14,860 nt of DNA, taken from an uncultured Hippea sp. (GTDB lineage Bacteria; Campylobacterota_A; Desulfurellia; JAADFJ01). The notes under the pieces are model-generated. The model had not been told where the DNA came from. It saw nothing but the letters and a program-made list of their open reading frames with translations, and did not search any database. A program made the translations under genes and the position numbers. How positions within the stretch are numbered: position 1 is the first letter of the stretch; each line of letters begins with the position of its first letter. Positions 6,979 to 14,738 of the stretch are shown one piece after another. The DNA is taken from contig CAJVZA010000051.1 in NCBI GenBank assembly GCA_913009315.1, positions 1-14,860 of the forward strand, read 5' to 3'.

Positions 6979-7729
6979 TGCTATCTTTTGCGCATCCTTA
7001 GCTGTTCTGCTGCTTTGTCTGCTGCCGGATCTTACTGCTGCGGCGACTGCAATCCCCTTTCCTGAAATATCGGTTAAATTAGCTTCTTCGTCTAATCCTG
7101 AGAACATTTCAAATGCTATTCAAATAATTTTATTGATAACCGTGCTGGCGCTGGCTCCGTCGTTTCTGATTATGATGACATCCTTTACGCGTATTATTAT
7201 TGTATTGGCGCTTCTTAGGCAAGCTCTCGGAACTCAGCAAATGCCGCCGAATCAGATACTGGTCGGTATAGCACTTTTTACAACGTTATTTGTAATGATG
7301 CCTGTAGCGCAGAATATAAATAAAAATGCTTTGTCTCCATATCTTGCTCATACAATAAATTTGACAGAAGGGCTGAAAAGGGCTGCTGTTCCGCTAAAAA
7401 AATTTATGTTGAGGCAGACCAGAGAAAAAGATATTGCTCTTTTCGTTAGAGCATCAAAAACAAAGCAGCCGAAAAATCCTTCTGCTCTTTCTCTGGATAT
7501 TATTATTCCTGCTTTTATTATAAGCGAACTTAAAACAGGTTTTGAGATCGGTTTTATAATATATCTGCCCTTTCTGATAATAGATCTCGTTGTCGCAAGC
7601 ATTTTGATGTCTATGGGCATGCTTATGCTGCCGCCTGTTATGATCTCTTTGCCGTTCAAACTGTTGCTTTTTGTGCTTGCAGATGGGTGGAATCTGGTGA
7701 TCGGATCGCTTTTGTCAAGTTTTCATTGA
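6908..7729 (+). CDS. fliP: Flagellar export gate protein FliP
   Basis: FliP pentamers with FliR and FliQ form the export gate in the basal body membrane. The 273-residue frame has a cleavable-type signal segment (SAIFCASLAVLLLCLLPDL), then four TM segments. The block LAPSFLIMMTSFTRIIIVLA, RQALGTQQMPPNQILVGIAL and the C-terminal SMGMLMLPPVMISLPFKLL are family signatures. The ATG at 6908 overlaps fliO by 71 nt and puts 19 extra residues before the signal peptide. A CTG at 6965, preceded by AAGGA (6952-6956), would give a 254-residue protein with a normal signal sequence and a small overlap with fliO, so the real start may be there. It is followed by a 423-bp gap rather than directly by fliQ. 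Confidence 0.95.
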   Translation: MHKITLILELLQKILRTKTLKLLSAIFCASLAVLLLCLLPDLTAAATAIPFPEISVKLASSSNPENISNAIQIILLITVLALAPSFLIMMTSFTRIIIVLALLRQALGTQQMPPNQILVGIALFTTLFVMMPVAQNINKNALSPYLAHTINLTEGLKRAAVPLKKFMLRQTREKDIALFVRASKTKQPKNPSALSLDIIIPAFIISELKTGFEIGFIIYLPFLIIDLVVASILMSMGMLMLPPVMISLPFKLLLFVLADGWNLVIGSLLSSFH

Positions 7730-7815
7730 TGATTTACCTTGGCAGGTTACCTCTTATAATCCGCAAATGATTATATTGAACCTCGAATTAATTTCCCTGT
7801 ACGCTAAACGGTGTT

Positions 7816-7845
7816 TTGAGCAGAATAAAAAATGTGCAATATAAT
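7816..7845 (+). promoter_or_regulatory. Possible internal promoter for fliQ-fliR-flhB
   Basis: TTGAGC (7816-7821) and a perfect TATAAT (7840-7845) are spaced by 18 bp. It would allow fliQ, fliR and flhB to be transcribed apart from motA-fliP. AT-rich sequence makes chance matches likely. Confidence 0.3.
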
Positions 7846-7928
7846 ATATTTTGCAGCGCAGCGGACTTGTGTGTAAAAAAGCTGATAAAAGATAAGAGCG
7901 GTGCGTATTTTATTATTTCACCCTTCTG

Positions 7929-8081
7929 ATGTTTTTTATTCAGACACATAGAAAGTACGGTTTTTTTGACGATGGCGATTACCAGTGTATAATTGCAGTG
8001 TTGGTGCTGCTTGCAGCGGCTGTGTTGCTCTCATTTATTGCTGTTTTACGCATTCATACACCGATAAACCGTTTAATGTGA
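7929..8081 (+). CDS. Possible 50-residue single-TM protein
   Basis: An ATG frame of 50 codons whose central part, YQCIIAVLVLLAAAVLLSFI (about 18-37), is a strong TM segment, preceded by KYGFFDDGD and followed by a basic tail. No good ribosome binding site precedes the ATG, and the frame is open only from about 7896. It could be a small membrane protein, debris of a lost gene, or chance. I do not recognise a family. Confidence 0.22.
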   Translation: MFFIQTHRKYGFFDDGDYQCIIAVLVLLAAAVLLSFIAVLRIHTPINRLM

Positions 8082-8152
8082 GTTCAAAAGAATAGGTAAA
8101 TGGAAGCTATATGAAATTTTTTGTCTTTAGCGCATAGTTTGAGGGAGGCGGA

Positions 8153-8422
8153 ATGGATATTGCAACGGTTTCAGGAATAATGTCGGAAGCCACAAGAATC
8201 GCTCTCTATATATCTGCTCCCATTTTAATGGCAGGTCTGATAGCCGGACTTGTTGTCAGCATTTTTCAGGCAACAACTCAAATACAGGAGTTGACGCTTT
8301 CATTCATACCAAAGATAATTGCTGTAATTATTGTGCTGATAATTCTTGGACCGTGGATGCTCAATCAGATAGTAACTTATACGATCAAACTATATCAATC
8401 CATACCGGGTCTCATAGGATAA
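8153..8422 (+). CDS. fliQ: Flagellar export gate protein FliQ
   Basis: FliQ is a two-helix membrane subunit of the export gate, four copies wrapping the FliP/FliR core. The 89-residue length is exactly usual. TM1 (about 18-38) contains ISAPILMAGLIAGLVVSIFQ, followed by the signature ATTQIQELTLSFIPK, and TM2 (about 55-75) IIAVIIVLIILGPWMLNQI. A strong ribosome binding site GGGAGG (8143-8148) precedes the ATG. It lies 11 nt before fliR and probably starts a sub-operon fliQ-fliR-flhB if the internal promoter is real. Confidence 0.96.
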   Translation: MDIATVSGIMSEATRIALYISAPILMAGLIAGLVVSIFQATTQIQELTLSFIPKIIAVIIVLIILGPWMLNQIVTYTIKLYQSIPGLIG

Positions 8423-8433
8423 AATAGAATAAA

Positions 8434-9219
8434 ATGAACCTGTTTCATATAAATCTGATCCAGTTCTGGCTTTTTTTAGCCATTTTCATCAGAGTTATAA
8501 CGATTATCTCGGTAGCTCCGATTTTCGGCAGTTTATTGATACCGGCTCAGATTAAGATTGCGATATCTTTGATTCTTTCGGTTTCTATTTTTATATTTAT
8601 GGACGGCAAGATCGCTCCGCCTGTTTTAAATAATATAGTAGAGATTTTACTCTTTACTGTAAAGCAGCTCATAATTGCGGCGTTTATTGCACTCTTTATT
8701 CATATAATTTGGGCTGCCGCTCAGATGGCCGGAGAATTGCTTGGTTATCTGATGGGCTTATCTCTTGCAAACGTTATATCTCAAAACAGTATACAGATTT
8801 CTCTGTTGTCCGAGCTTGAAGGAATATTTGCAATTCTTATCTTTTTAGCCATCGATGGTCATTACTGGTTCATAGAGGCTATTTATCAGAGTTTTAGTGT
8901 TATCGGATGGGGATCTATAAATTTAAATCAGCAATTTCTGAAGGAGTTTATTGATCTTGGTGCGCAGTTTTTTATAATGGCTGCCAAAATAGGCATGCCG
9001 GGCATAGTTTCGATGCTGCTGGTTAGCGTCTCTTTCGCCATTTTATCCCGCACAATTCCTCAGATGAATATCCTGATTGTCGGTTTTCCTATAAAAATAG
9101 CTGTCGGCTTAATGGTGCTTGGAGTCAGTTTCTCTTTTATCGGTTATGCTTTGTCCGGTTATTATGAAGATTTTCATCAGAATCTTATTCCTATTATGAG
9201 ATTGTTCGGTCATGGCTGA
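8434..9219 (+). CDS. fliR: Flagellar export gate protein FliR
   Basis: FliR joins FliP to complete the helical export-gate core in the inner membrane. The 261-residue protein is almost all membrane-spanning, with six or so TM segments and typical motifs: FIRVITIISVAPIFGSLLIP near the N-terminus, AQMAGELLGYLMGLSLANVI at about 95-114, LAIDGHYWFIEAIYQSF at about 146-162, and RTIPQMNILIVGFPIKIAVG at about 209-228. The length matches the family. The ATG at 8434 lacks a strong Shine-Dalgarno, so it is perhaps coupled to fliQ 11 nt upstream. Its end overlaps flhB by 8 nt. Confidence 0.96.
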   Translation: MNLFHINLIQFWLFLAIFIRVITIISVAPIFGSLLIPAQIKIAISLILSVSIFIFMDGKIAPPVLNNIVEILLFTVKQLIIAAFIALFIHIIWAAAQMAGELLGYLMGLSLANVISQNSIQISLLSELEGIFAILIFLAIDGHYWFIEAIYQSFSVIGWGSINLNQQFLKEFIDLGAQFFIMAAKIGMPGIVSMLLVSVSFAILSRTIPQMNILIVGFPIKIAVGLMVLGVSFSFIGYALSGYYEDFHQNLIPIMRLFGHG

Positions 9220-10255
9220 CGGGGAAAAGACCGAAAAAGCTACACCGAAAAAGTTAAGGGAGGCCAGAGAGAAGGGGCAGGTAGCCAAAAGTGCGGAGCT
9301 TGCAGGTGCCATAGTCCTTTTGAGTGCCGTGCTGTTTTTTTATTTCAAATATAATTCTATGATAGCCGACAGTCTGTCGATGATGCGCCACTATTACAAT
9401 ATGCAGCCTTTTGAATTCAACATCGCCAATGTGGCATCACTCTTTAGAGATGCTCTCTCTATCTTTATTAAGCTTCTTATGCCGTTTATGGTGATTCTTG
9501 TTGTTGTGTCCGTGCTTGCAAATGTAGCTCAGTTCGGTTTTCTTTTTACAACAAAACCGCTTGAATTCAAAATGGACAAACTAAATCCGATTAATGGTCT
9601 TAAAAATATGTTTTCATTAAAAGCATTCGGAGAGATGGTAAAATCAATTCTCAAAATTCTAATCGTACTCTATGTTGCATATCTGGTCATTAAAAGTGAA
9701 ATTATTGCTTCACCTATGCTGATTTCAAGCTCGCTGAAACAGTCATTTTATCATCTGTTGGCTGCCTTGTGGAACCTGATGCTTTATCTTGTTCTGCTTA
9801 TTTTCCTGCTTTCAATTATGGATTTCTTTTCTCAGCGATTTGTATATATGAAGAATCAGAGGATGAGCAAATTTGAGATCAAAGAGGAGATGAAACAGAT
9901 GGAAGGGGATCCGCTGATTAGAGCCCGCGTAAAAAGGCTGCAGCGCGAAATGGCAAAAAGACGTATGATGGAAGCTGTCAAAACTGCTACTGTTGTAATA
10001 ACAAATCCGACTCATTTTGCCATAGCCTTGAAATATGAAACCTCCAAAAGTAATGCACCGCTTGTTGTTGCAAAAGGCGTTGACTCGGTTGCTTTGAGAA
10101 TAAAAGAGATAGCCGTCGAAAACGATGTTCCGACTGTAGAGAACCGAACGCTTGTAAGGGCGATGTATCGATTTTGTAATGTTGACAAAGAGATACCGGA
10201 AAAATTCTACAAGGCAGTGGCAGAGATCATTGCGTATATATGGGGTAAAACATAG
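9212..10255 (+). CDS. flhB: Flagellar export switch protein FlhB
   Basis: FlhB controls the switch from rod/hook to filament export substrates. The 347-residue protein starts with the signature GEKTEKATPKKLREAREKGQ (about 3-22), has four TM segments (about 30-50, 85-110, 140-165, 180-205), then a cytoplasmic domain with DPLIRARVKRLQREMAKRRM and the self-cleavage site Asn265-Pro266-Thr267-His268, in VITNPTHFAIAL. The length is near the family average. The start overlaps fliR by 8 nt. The TAG stop is formed by the first three bases of a perfect inverted repeat; removing the element with one TA copy would leave a TAA stop at the same codon, so the protein end would be unchanged. flhA, often the next gene, is not present. 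Confidence 0.97.
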   Translation: MADGEKTEKATPKKLREAREKGQVAKSAELAGAIVLLSAVLFFYFKYNSMIADSLSMMRHYYNMQPFEFNIANVASLFRDALSIFIKLLMPFMVILVVVSVLANVAQFGFLFTTKPLEFKMDKLNPINGLKNMFSLKAFGEMVKSILKILIVLYVAYLVIKSEIIASPMLISSSLKQSFYHLLAALWNLMLYLVLLIFLLSIMDFFSQRFVYMKNQRMSKFEIKEEMKQMEGDPLIRARVKRLQREMAKRRMMEAVKTATVVITNPTHFAIALKYETSKSNAPLVVAKGVDSVALRIKEIAVENDVPTVENRTLVRAMYRFCNVDKEIPEKFYKAVAEIIAYIWGKT

Positions 10256-10307
10256 GAGACCACTGCACAATAAGCAGATTCACAACTTATTGTGCAGTGG
10301 TCTCCTA
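10253..10307. repeat. Perfect 22-bp inverted repeat on the flhB stop codon
   Basis: The left arm 10253-10274 and right arm 10286-10307 are exact reverse complements, with the 11-nt loop CAGATTCACAA. The left arm starts TAGGAGACCACTGCACAATA. If the outer TA on each side is taken as a 2-bp target duplication, the unit is a 51-bp element GGAGACC...GGTCTCC. It may be a miniature transposable element or insertion-sequence scar, a REP-like unit, or a strong bidirectional terminator (only a weak ATTTTG follows, not a T-run). No second copy is seen in this window. Confidence 0.85.
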
Positions 10308-10325
10308 AGCATTTTGTAAAATTGT

Positions 10326-10354
10326 TTGACATTACCGGATATTTTGATTATGCT
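10326..10354 (+). promoter_or_regulatory. Sigma-70 promoter of the PEPCK-like gene
   Basis: TTGACA (10326-10331) and TATGCT (10349-10354) are spaced by 17 bp. It lies between the flhB-stop inverted repeat and the next gene, leaving about a 50-nt leader, so that gene is probably transcribed independently of the flagellar run. Confidence 0.6.
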
Positions 10355-10409
10355 AAATGGTATGCGATTTGTTTTTTCTGATTATATGAATCTATAGGGG
10401 GGTTCGTTT

Positions 10410-11900
10410 ATGAATAATCTGCTTTTTACTAAGAGAATTGCATGCGGAAATCTTCTTTCCAATCTAAGTACAGATGAGCTAAAAATTTTGGCAAGCAGTG
10501 ATGCTATCGGAAATCGATGGGGGATAACGGTTTATCGCAGTCTAATTCGCTCCAGGAGTGCAGCTGAGACGTATTTGATAAGTGAACCTACAGTTGATCT
10601 GAAAAATGAGATTAATAGTGTCAGGCAATATCTGAACAGTGTTGATCTGATCGGAGTTGACAAAGATATCTGCAAAGATGAAAAGTTTCATTTTAATGTT
10701 AAATTTTACGTAACAAGAAGATTTGCCAGAATTGCTCATATGTTTAACGCAAACTTTTTTCCCTCAACCAATGCAGATGATCCCGATATTGTTATTGTCA
10801 TGGTTCCCGAATGGAAAAATAGAGCCATTTATGTTTATCCATCAGATAACGGCATTGTCTATAACTTTGTTTTAGGGACAGACTATTACGGTGAAGCGAA
10901 AATGGCGGCATTGAGATCCGCACTTTATTTAACACGTGAATATCGAAACGGGCTCGGACTTCATGCCGGAGGAAAACTTTTCAGAGCAATAGAGAATGAT
11001 CGGGTTGTTGAAAATGGAGCACTGATTTTTGGACTTTCGGGAACAGGCAAAACCACCATAACAATTAATGATCATGGATTTGTTCCACCCGAGGGTATAT
11101 CAATACTTCAGGATGATATAATGCTTCTAAGAGATGACGGCTTTGCATATGGAACGGAAAACAATTTTTATATCAAAACAGACAATGTTACAAACCAGCC
11201 TGAAATTTTTCAAGCCGTGCAAGCCCCCACGGCTATTGCTGAAAATGTGTGGGTTGATGATGAGGGTGAGATTGATTTTGATAATCTTTCGCTGACATCG
11301 AACGGCCGCTGTCTGGTGTCCAGATTTGCGCTGCCTCACTCAAGAGACAGTGTTGATCTGTCCGATGTTTCTTGTATGTTTTTTAATACAAGAAGAAACG
11401 ATTTGCCGCCTATTGGCAAGCTGTCATCGGCCTATCAGGCTGCTGCTTATTTTATGCTTGGAGAATCGATGTCTACATCCGCATCTGATCCGGAATCGGT
11501 GGGAAAATCAAAAAGGGTTGTGGGCTTTAATCCGTTTGTTCTGAATCACCCGGAAAAAGAGGGCAACAAGCTGCTTGAGATTCTAAAGAAAAACAAGATC
11601 GAGGTGTATATTGTTAATACGGGAAGCATCGGAGAAAAAGATATAACATCGGATATAACAATGGGATTAATTAAGGATGTGATAAGGGAAAATATTAAAT
11701 GGAAATTCGATGATGTGTTAGGATATTTTACCGTGGAAAAATCTGCATCTTGCGATCCGAGAGAATTTGATCCGTACAAAATATTCGGTGAAGACTACTC
11801 TCTTATGATGGAAAGATTGTATAACGAAAGAATGAGCTATTTGTCTGAATTTGACGGGTTAAATAAAGAGATTTCCGGGCATCTTAGAGAGAGAAGATGA
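10410..11900 (+). CDS. Divergent ATP-type phosphoenolpyruvate carboxykinase homologue
   Basis: ATP-type PEPCK interconverts oxaloacetate plus ATP with phosphoenolpyruvate, CO2 and ADP in the cytosol. The 496-residue product is shorter than the usual 525-540. It has the P-loop GLSGTGKTT (208-216), the second metal/phosphate motif LQDD (Asp235-Asp236), NFYIKTDNVTNQPEIFQAV followed by AENVWVDDEGEIDFDN, SNGR with Arg300 (aligning to E. coli Arg333), and IVNTGSIG near the C-terminus. By eye, Arg49 aligns with oxaloacetate-binding Arg65, Lys164 with Lys212 and His185 with metal ligand His232. The metal ligand Lys213 appears replaced by Met165, and the P-loop-to-DD spacing is 7 residues longer. It could be a divergent active PEPCK or a related kinase-fold enzyme. 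Strong ribosome binding site AGGGGGG (10396-10402). Its stop overlaps a small downstream frame. Confidence 0.8.
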   Translation: MNNLLFTKRIACGNLLSNLSTDELKILASSDAIGNRWGITVYRSLIRSRSAAETYLISEPTVDLKNEINSVRQYLNSVDLIGVDKDICKDEKFHFNVKFYVTRRFARIAHMFNANFFPSTNADDPDIVIVMVPEWKNRAIYVYPSDNGIVYNFVLGTDYYGEAKMAALRSALYLTREYRNGLGLHAGGKLFRAIENDRVVENGALIFGLSGTGKTTITINDHGFVPPEGISILQDDIMLLRDDGFAYGTENNFYIKTDNVTNQPEIFQAVQAPTAIAENVWVDDEGEIDFDNLSLTSNGRCLVSRFALPHSRDSVDLSDVSCMFFNTRRNDLPPIGKLSSAYQAAAYFMLGESMSTSASDPESVGKSKRVVGFNPFVLNHPEKEGNKLLEILKKNKIEVYIVNTGSIGEKDITSDITMGLIKDVIRENIKWKFDDVLGYFTVEKSASCDPREFDPYKIFGEDYSLMMERLYNERMSYLSEFDGLNKEISGHLRERR

Positions 11901-12007
11901 AAGTCGCATTACCGGTTCATAACGAACTTGAGAATCTTGAATATTCTGCTTCTGAGTATGCGTTATACGCATGTGTAACGATTAAGATACTTCAAAATTG
12001 TATATGA
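11897..12007 (+). CDS. Possible 36-residue overlapping ORF or gene remnant
   Basis: The ATG overlaps the PEPCK-like stop (ATGA) and is preceded by AGAGAGAGAAG, so coupled translation is plausible. The product begins MKVALPVHNELENLEYSASE and ends after 36 residues. The first residues recall the start of NifX/NifB-type Fe-Mo cofactor-binding domain proteins (MKIAVPV...), but the rest does not continue that pattern. It may be a truncated remnant or a small peptide. Function unknown. Confidence 0.3.
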   Translation: MKVALPVHNELENLEYSASEYALYACVTIKILQNCI

Positions 12008-12018
12008 AATTTGGGGGG

Positions 12019-12049
12019 TTGGGGAAACGCATAAGATGCATTTCCCCAA
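12019..12049 (+). terminator. Strong hairpin after PEPCK-like gene, probable terminator
   Basis: TTGGGGAAACGCAT (12019-12032) pairs with ATGCATTTCCCCAA (12036-12049) with one mismatch and a 3-nt loop AAG. A T-rich stretch (TTAACTTTCTTCTG) follows a few bases later rather than directly, so termination is likely but not textbook. Confidence 0.6.
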
Positions 12050-12497
12050 AACTGTTAACTTTCTTCTGAGAAAAAACAATATAACCATCTTTTTTCGTTT
12101 GTCAAGTAAATTTTAAAATTAATGCTGCTTTTTTTATTTTTCAAATTAAAAATGCTTCTATTAATTCAGAATGTTATGGATTGAGAATTCAAATTTATCT
12201 CGTGAATGTCATTTCACGCATACATTACAATTTCCATCAGGTACCATCTGTTTATACAGGGTGAGTTGTTTGACACGAATATCAGGTATTGCCGCCGACA
12301 CAATGGCACGGTACAAAAAATGTCCGGCTGCGACTATATTTAACGAAAATAATGGGAAGATATTATCAAACCCATGTTTTTCACGGTAGATTCTCTATTC
12401 CGGACAACCCTCCTGTAACGGCTCATGTCCGGATTCCCTGCGCAATAGGAAGTTAACGTGAGGCTTGAATGATTGTTTATAGATTAGTAGGGGCGTT
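12050..12497. other. Gene-free stretch between convergent genes
   Basis: About 450 bases between the PEPCK-like gene hairpin and the uvrA stop. A 72-codon Cys-rich frame (12171-12389) has no ribosome binding site or family pattern and is not accepted. Small palindromes are present: CGTGAA/TTCACG near 12200-12217 and TCCGGACA/TGTCCGGA at 12399-12433. No terminator with a T-run is evident for uvrA. Confidence 0.5.
12399..12433. repeat. 8-bp inverted repeat downstream of uvrA
   Basis: TCCGGACA (12399-12406) and TGTCCGGA (12426-12433) are exact reverse complements around a 19-nt loop; a third TGTCCGG occurs at about 12319. It could fold in the uvrA 3' region but has no T-run on either strand. 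Confidence 0.35.
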
Positions 12498-14738
12498 TTA
12501 ATTTACGCAATGTCTTAAAAATATTCCTGTAGAACCGTTTGATTTCATAATATCATCTACGGTTCCCATAGCTATCACCGATCCGCCCCTGTTGCCTCCT
12601 TCCGGACCAAGGTCTATTATATAATCTGAATGCATCATGATATCTGTGTTGTGTTCAATGATGATTACACTGTTTCCCTTGTCAACGAGTCGATCAAGGA
12701 GTTTTATCAGTTTGGATATATCGGATTTATGAAGTCCTACGGTAGGCTCATCCAGTAGATACAAAGTATTGCTTCCGTTCCTTCTTACCAATTCTCTTGA
12801 CAGTTTGAGGCGCTGCGATTCTCCTCCTGAAAGCGTTGTGGCCGGCTGCCCTAATCTTAGATAACCTAACCCTATCTCTTCAAGAATATCCAGCTTGCGT
12901 TTTACTGAAGGAATATTGGGAAAAAAATCGGCTGCTTGAATAATAGTCATATTAAGTATGTCTGCTATTGTTTTTTCCTTGAATTTTACTTTTAATGTTT
13001 CTTTATTAAAGCGCAATCCTCCGCAAATTTCGCATGTAACATAAACATCAGACATAAACTGCATCTCTATCTTGATTGTACCGGTTCCCTTGCAATGCTC
13101 GCATCTTCCGCCCGGTACATTAAAACTGAAACGACTTGATTTCCAACCCCATCGTTTGGCGACTTCGGTTTGGCTCAATAATTCTCTGATATCTGTTAAT
13201 ACACCGGTATATGTTGCAGGATTTGATCTGCTTGTTCTTCCGATAGGTGTTTGATCTACCGACATAATACTGCCAATATTGTCGATTCCTGTAATTTTCT
13301 CATATTTAGTTTGAATAGGAATCTGCCTGCCGTAAAAGGCAGATTCTGCAGCCGGAAGCAGTGTGTCAAATATCAAGCTTGATTTTCCGGAACCTGATAC
13401 TCCGGTTATGCATACTATTTCACCAAGCGGAAAAGCGATCGTAAGATCTTTAAGATTGTGCGTACAGGTTTTATATAGAGTAACAAATTTTTTTGAAGTT
13501 CTTGCGCTGATTTTTTTGGGCATTTTTAAAAGTCCTGCAAGATACTTTCCTGTGAGCGATTTAGGATTTTTTTCAATCTGCTCAGGAGTTCCTTTTGCGG
13601 TGATCTCTCCTCCGTATCTTCCGGATCCCGGACCCAAATCAATTAAATAATCGGCAGATCTTATTATTTGTTCATCATGCTCGACAACTATGACGCTGTT
13701 TCTCAAACCAACCAATTCTCTTAGGGATTTTATCAATTTTTCGGTATCCGAGGGATGCAGACCTATAGACGGTTCATCAAGAACATAGATTACATCGGAA
13801 AGCCCCGATCCAATTTGTGTCGCAAGTCTGATTCTTTGAGATTCTCCTCCTGAAAGAGTTGATGATTTTCTCATAAGTGTTATATAATAGAGTCCGCTTT
13901 CCATTAAAAATTTTGTTCTGTCCTTTATGCCTTTTATGATAGGTGCTGAAATTTTTGCAGCTGTGCCCGAAAGTGATTGTTCTGTCTCGCATATAAAACT
14001 GTAAAATCGGTCAATTTCCATGCTTGAAGCTTCTATTATGCTGCAGCCGTTTATCGTAAACGAAAGGGGGACTTTGGCCAGTCTTTTTCCGTCGCAGCTT
14101 TTGCAGGGAAGTTCTATCATATAATTATCAATATCTCTTTTGAGTTCATATGATTCGGTTCGTCCGTAAATTTTCCCCACGATAGTTATTAAACCGGAGA
14201 AGTTCAGCTGATCCGTTTTGGTTTGCTGCGGGACTCCGTACAGCAATATCTGCCGTTCCTTTTCTGTTAGGCGGCTGAACGGTTTATAGAGATCTATATT
14301 ATAAAATTCCGCTGCCCGTCTGAGTGTTTTTCGTGCTGCTGAAAATGGATTGCGAAAGATAAGAGGAATCGCCCCTTCTCTGAGTGACAGCGAAGGATCC
14401 TTTACAAATCGATTGATATCAAGCTGGTAGCGTACTCCCAGGCCGCCGCATTCCGTACATGCGCCTTGCGGACCGTTGAATGAAAAAAGTTGCGGAGTTA
14501 TTTTAGGATAACTTATTAGACAGTACGGGCAGGCAAGTTGGTTTGAAAGCGTAAAGCTTGAATCCTCCGATTCTATTGACGCAATTGCTCCCGATAGCGC
14601 TAAGGCGTTCTGTAAAGAATTGGCGAGCCTTGATCGTATATCCTTTTTCATTATCATTCGATCGATAATCACTGAAATGTCATGCCTTTTGTTTTTGTCT
14701 AAGACAATCTCATCTTCCAGCTTCATCATTTTGCCGTC
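12498..14738 (-). CDS. uvrA: Excinuclease ABC subunit A, 5'-truncated by contig end
   Basis: UvrA finds DNA lesions and loads UvrB in nucleotide excision repair. 746 genuine residues are present; the family is about 940, so roughly the first 190, including the first Walker A, are missing beyond the adapter. Visible in order: a CxxC...CxxC zinc module (Cys70, 73, 94, 97 counted from the first genuine residue), the first ABC signature LSGGESQR with LDEPSIGLH, the second Walker A GVSGSGKSS (about 13380-13406), the second zinc finger (CEHC...CEIC), and the second signature LSGGESQR with DEPTVGLH. It ends FLRHCVN with TAA. Residues before Asp1 in the open frame (ending STLFPYTTLFRS) are translated adapter. 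Gene orientation converges on the PEPCK-like gene. Confidence 0.97.
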   Translation of the reverse strand, partial: DGKMMKLEDEIVLDKNKRHDISVIIDRMIMKKDIRSRLANSLQNALALSGAIASIESEDSSFTLSNQLACPYCLISYPKITPQLFSFNGPQGACTECGGLGVRYQLDINRFVKDPSLSLREGAIPLIFRNPFSAARKTLRRAAEFYNIDLYKPFSRLTEKERQILLYGVPQQTKTDQLNFSGLITIVGKIYGRTESYELKRDIDNYMIELPCKSCDGKRLAKVPLSFTINGCSIIEASSMEIDRFYSFICETEQSLSGTAAKISAPIIKGIKDRTKFLMESGLYYITLMRKSSTLSGGESQRIRLATQIGSGLSDVIYVLDEPSIGLHPSDTEKLIKSLRELVGLRNSVIVVEHDEQIIRSADYLIDLGPGSGRYGGEITAKGTPEQIEKNPKSLTGKYLAGLLKMPKKISARTSKKFVTLYKTCTHNLKDLTIAFPLGEIVCITGVSGSGKSSLIFDTLLPAAESAFYGRQIPIQTKYEKITGIDNIGSIMSVDQTPIGRTSRSNPATYTGVLTDIRELLSQTEVAKRWGWKSSRFSFNVPGGRCEHCKGTGTIKIEMQFMSDVYVTCEICGGLRFNKETLKVKFKEKTIADILNMTIIQAADFFPNIPSVKRKLDILEEIGLGYLRLGQPATTLSGGESQRLKLSRELVRRNGSNTLYLLDEPTVGLHKSDISKLIKLLDRLVDKGNSVIIIEHNTDIMMHSDYIIDLGPEGGNRGGSVIAMGTVDDIMKSNGSTGIFLRHCVN

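Larger units (their letters stand above)
7730..8152. other. 423-bp gap splitting fliP from fliQ
   Basis: fliP and fliQ are usually contiguous. Here the gap holds a candidate promoter (7816-7845), a 50-codon hydrophobic frame (7929-8081), and a short open frame running from the fliP end to about 7846 that reads like protein but has no start signal. I see no recognisable domain, transposase or terminal repeats. Confidence 0.6.

Noticed and set aside
8062-8069. ACCGATAA resembling a sigma-28 -10 box upstream of fliQ
   Set aside because: No TAAA-type -35 element at the right distance; a single half-site is weak evidence.
9812-10270. 152-codon minus-strand frame antisense to flhB
   Set aside because: Shadow of flhB; composition rich in Cys, Phe and His with no domain pattern.
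12171-12389. 72-codon Cys-rich frame between the PEPCK-like gene and uvrA
   Set aside because: No ribosome binding site, no recognisable motif and no operon context; likely chance.
117-14738. CRISPR array, tRNA, rRNA or transposase gene
   Set aside because: Looked for regularly spaced repeats, tRNA-like cloverleaf signals and DDE-type transposase frames; none seen.
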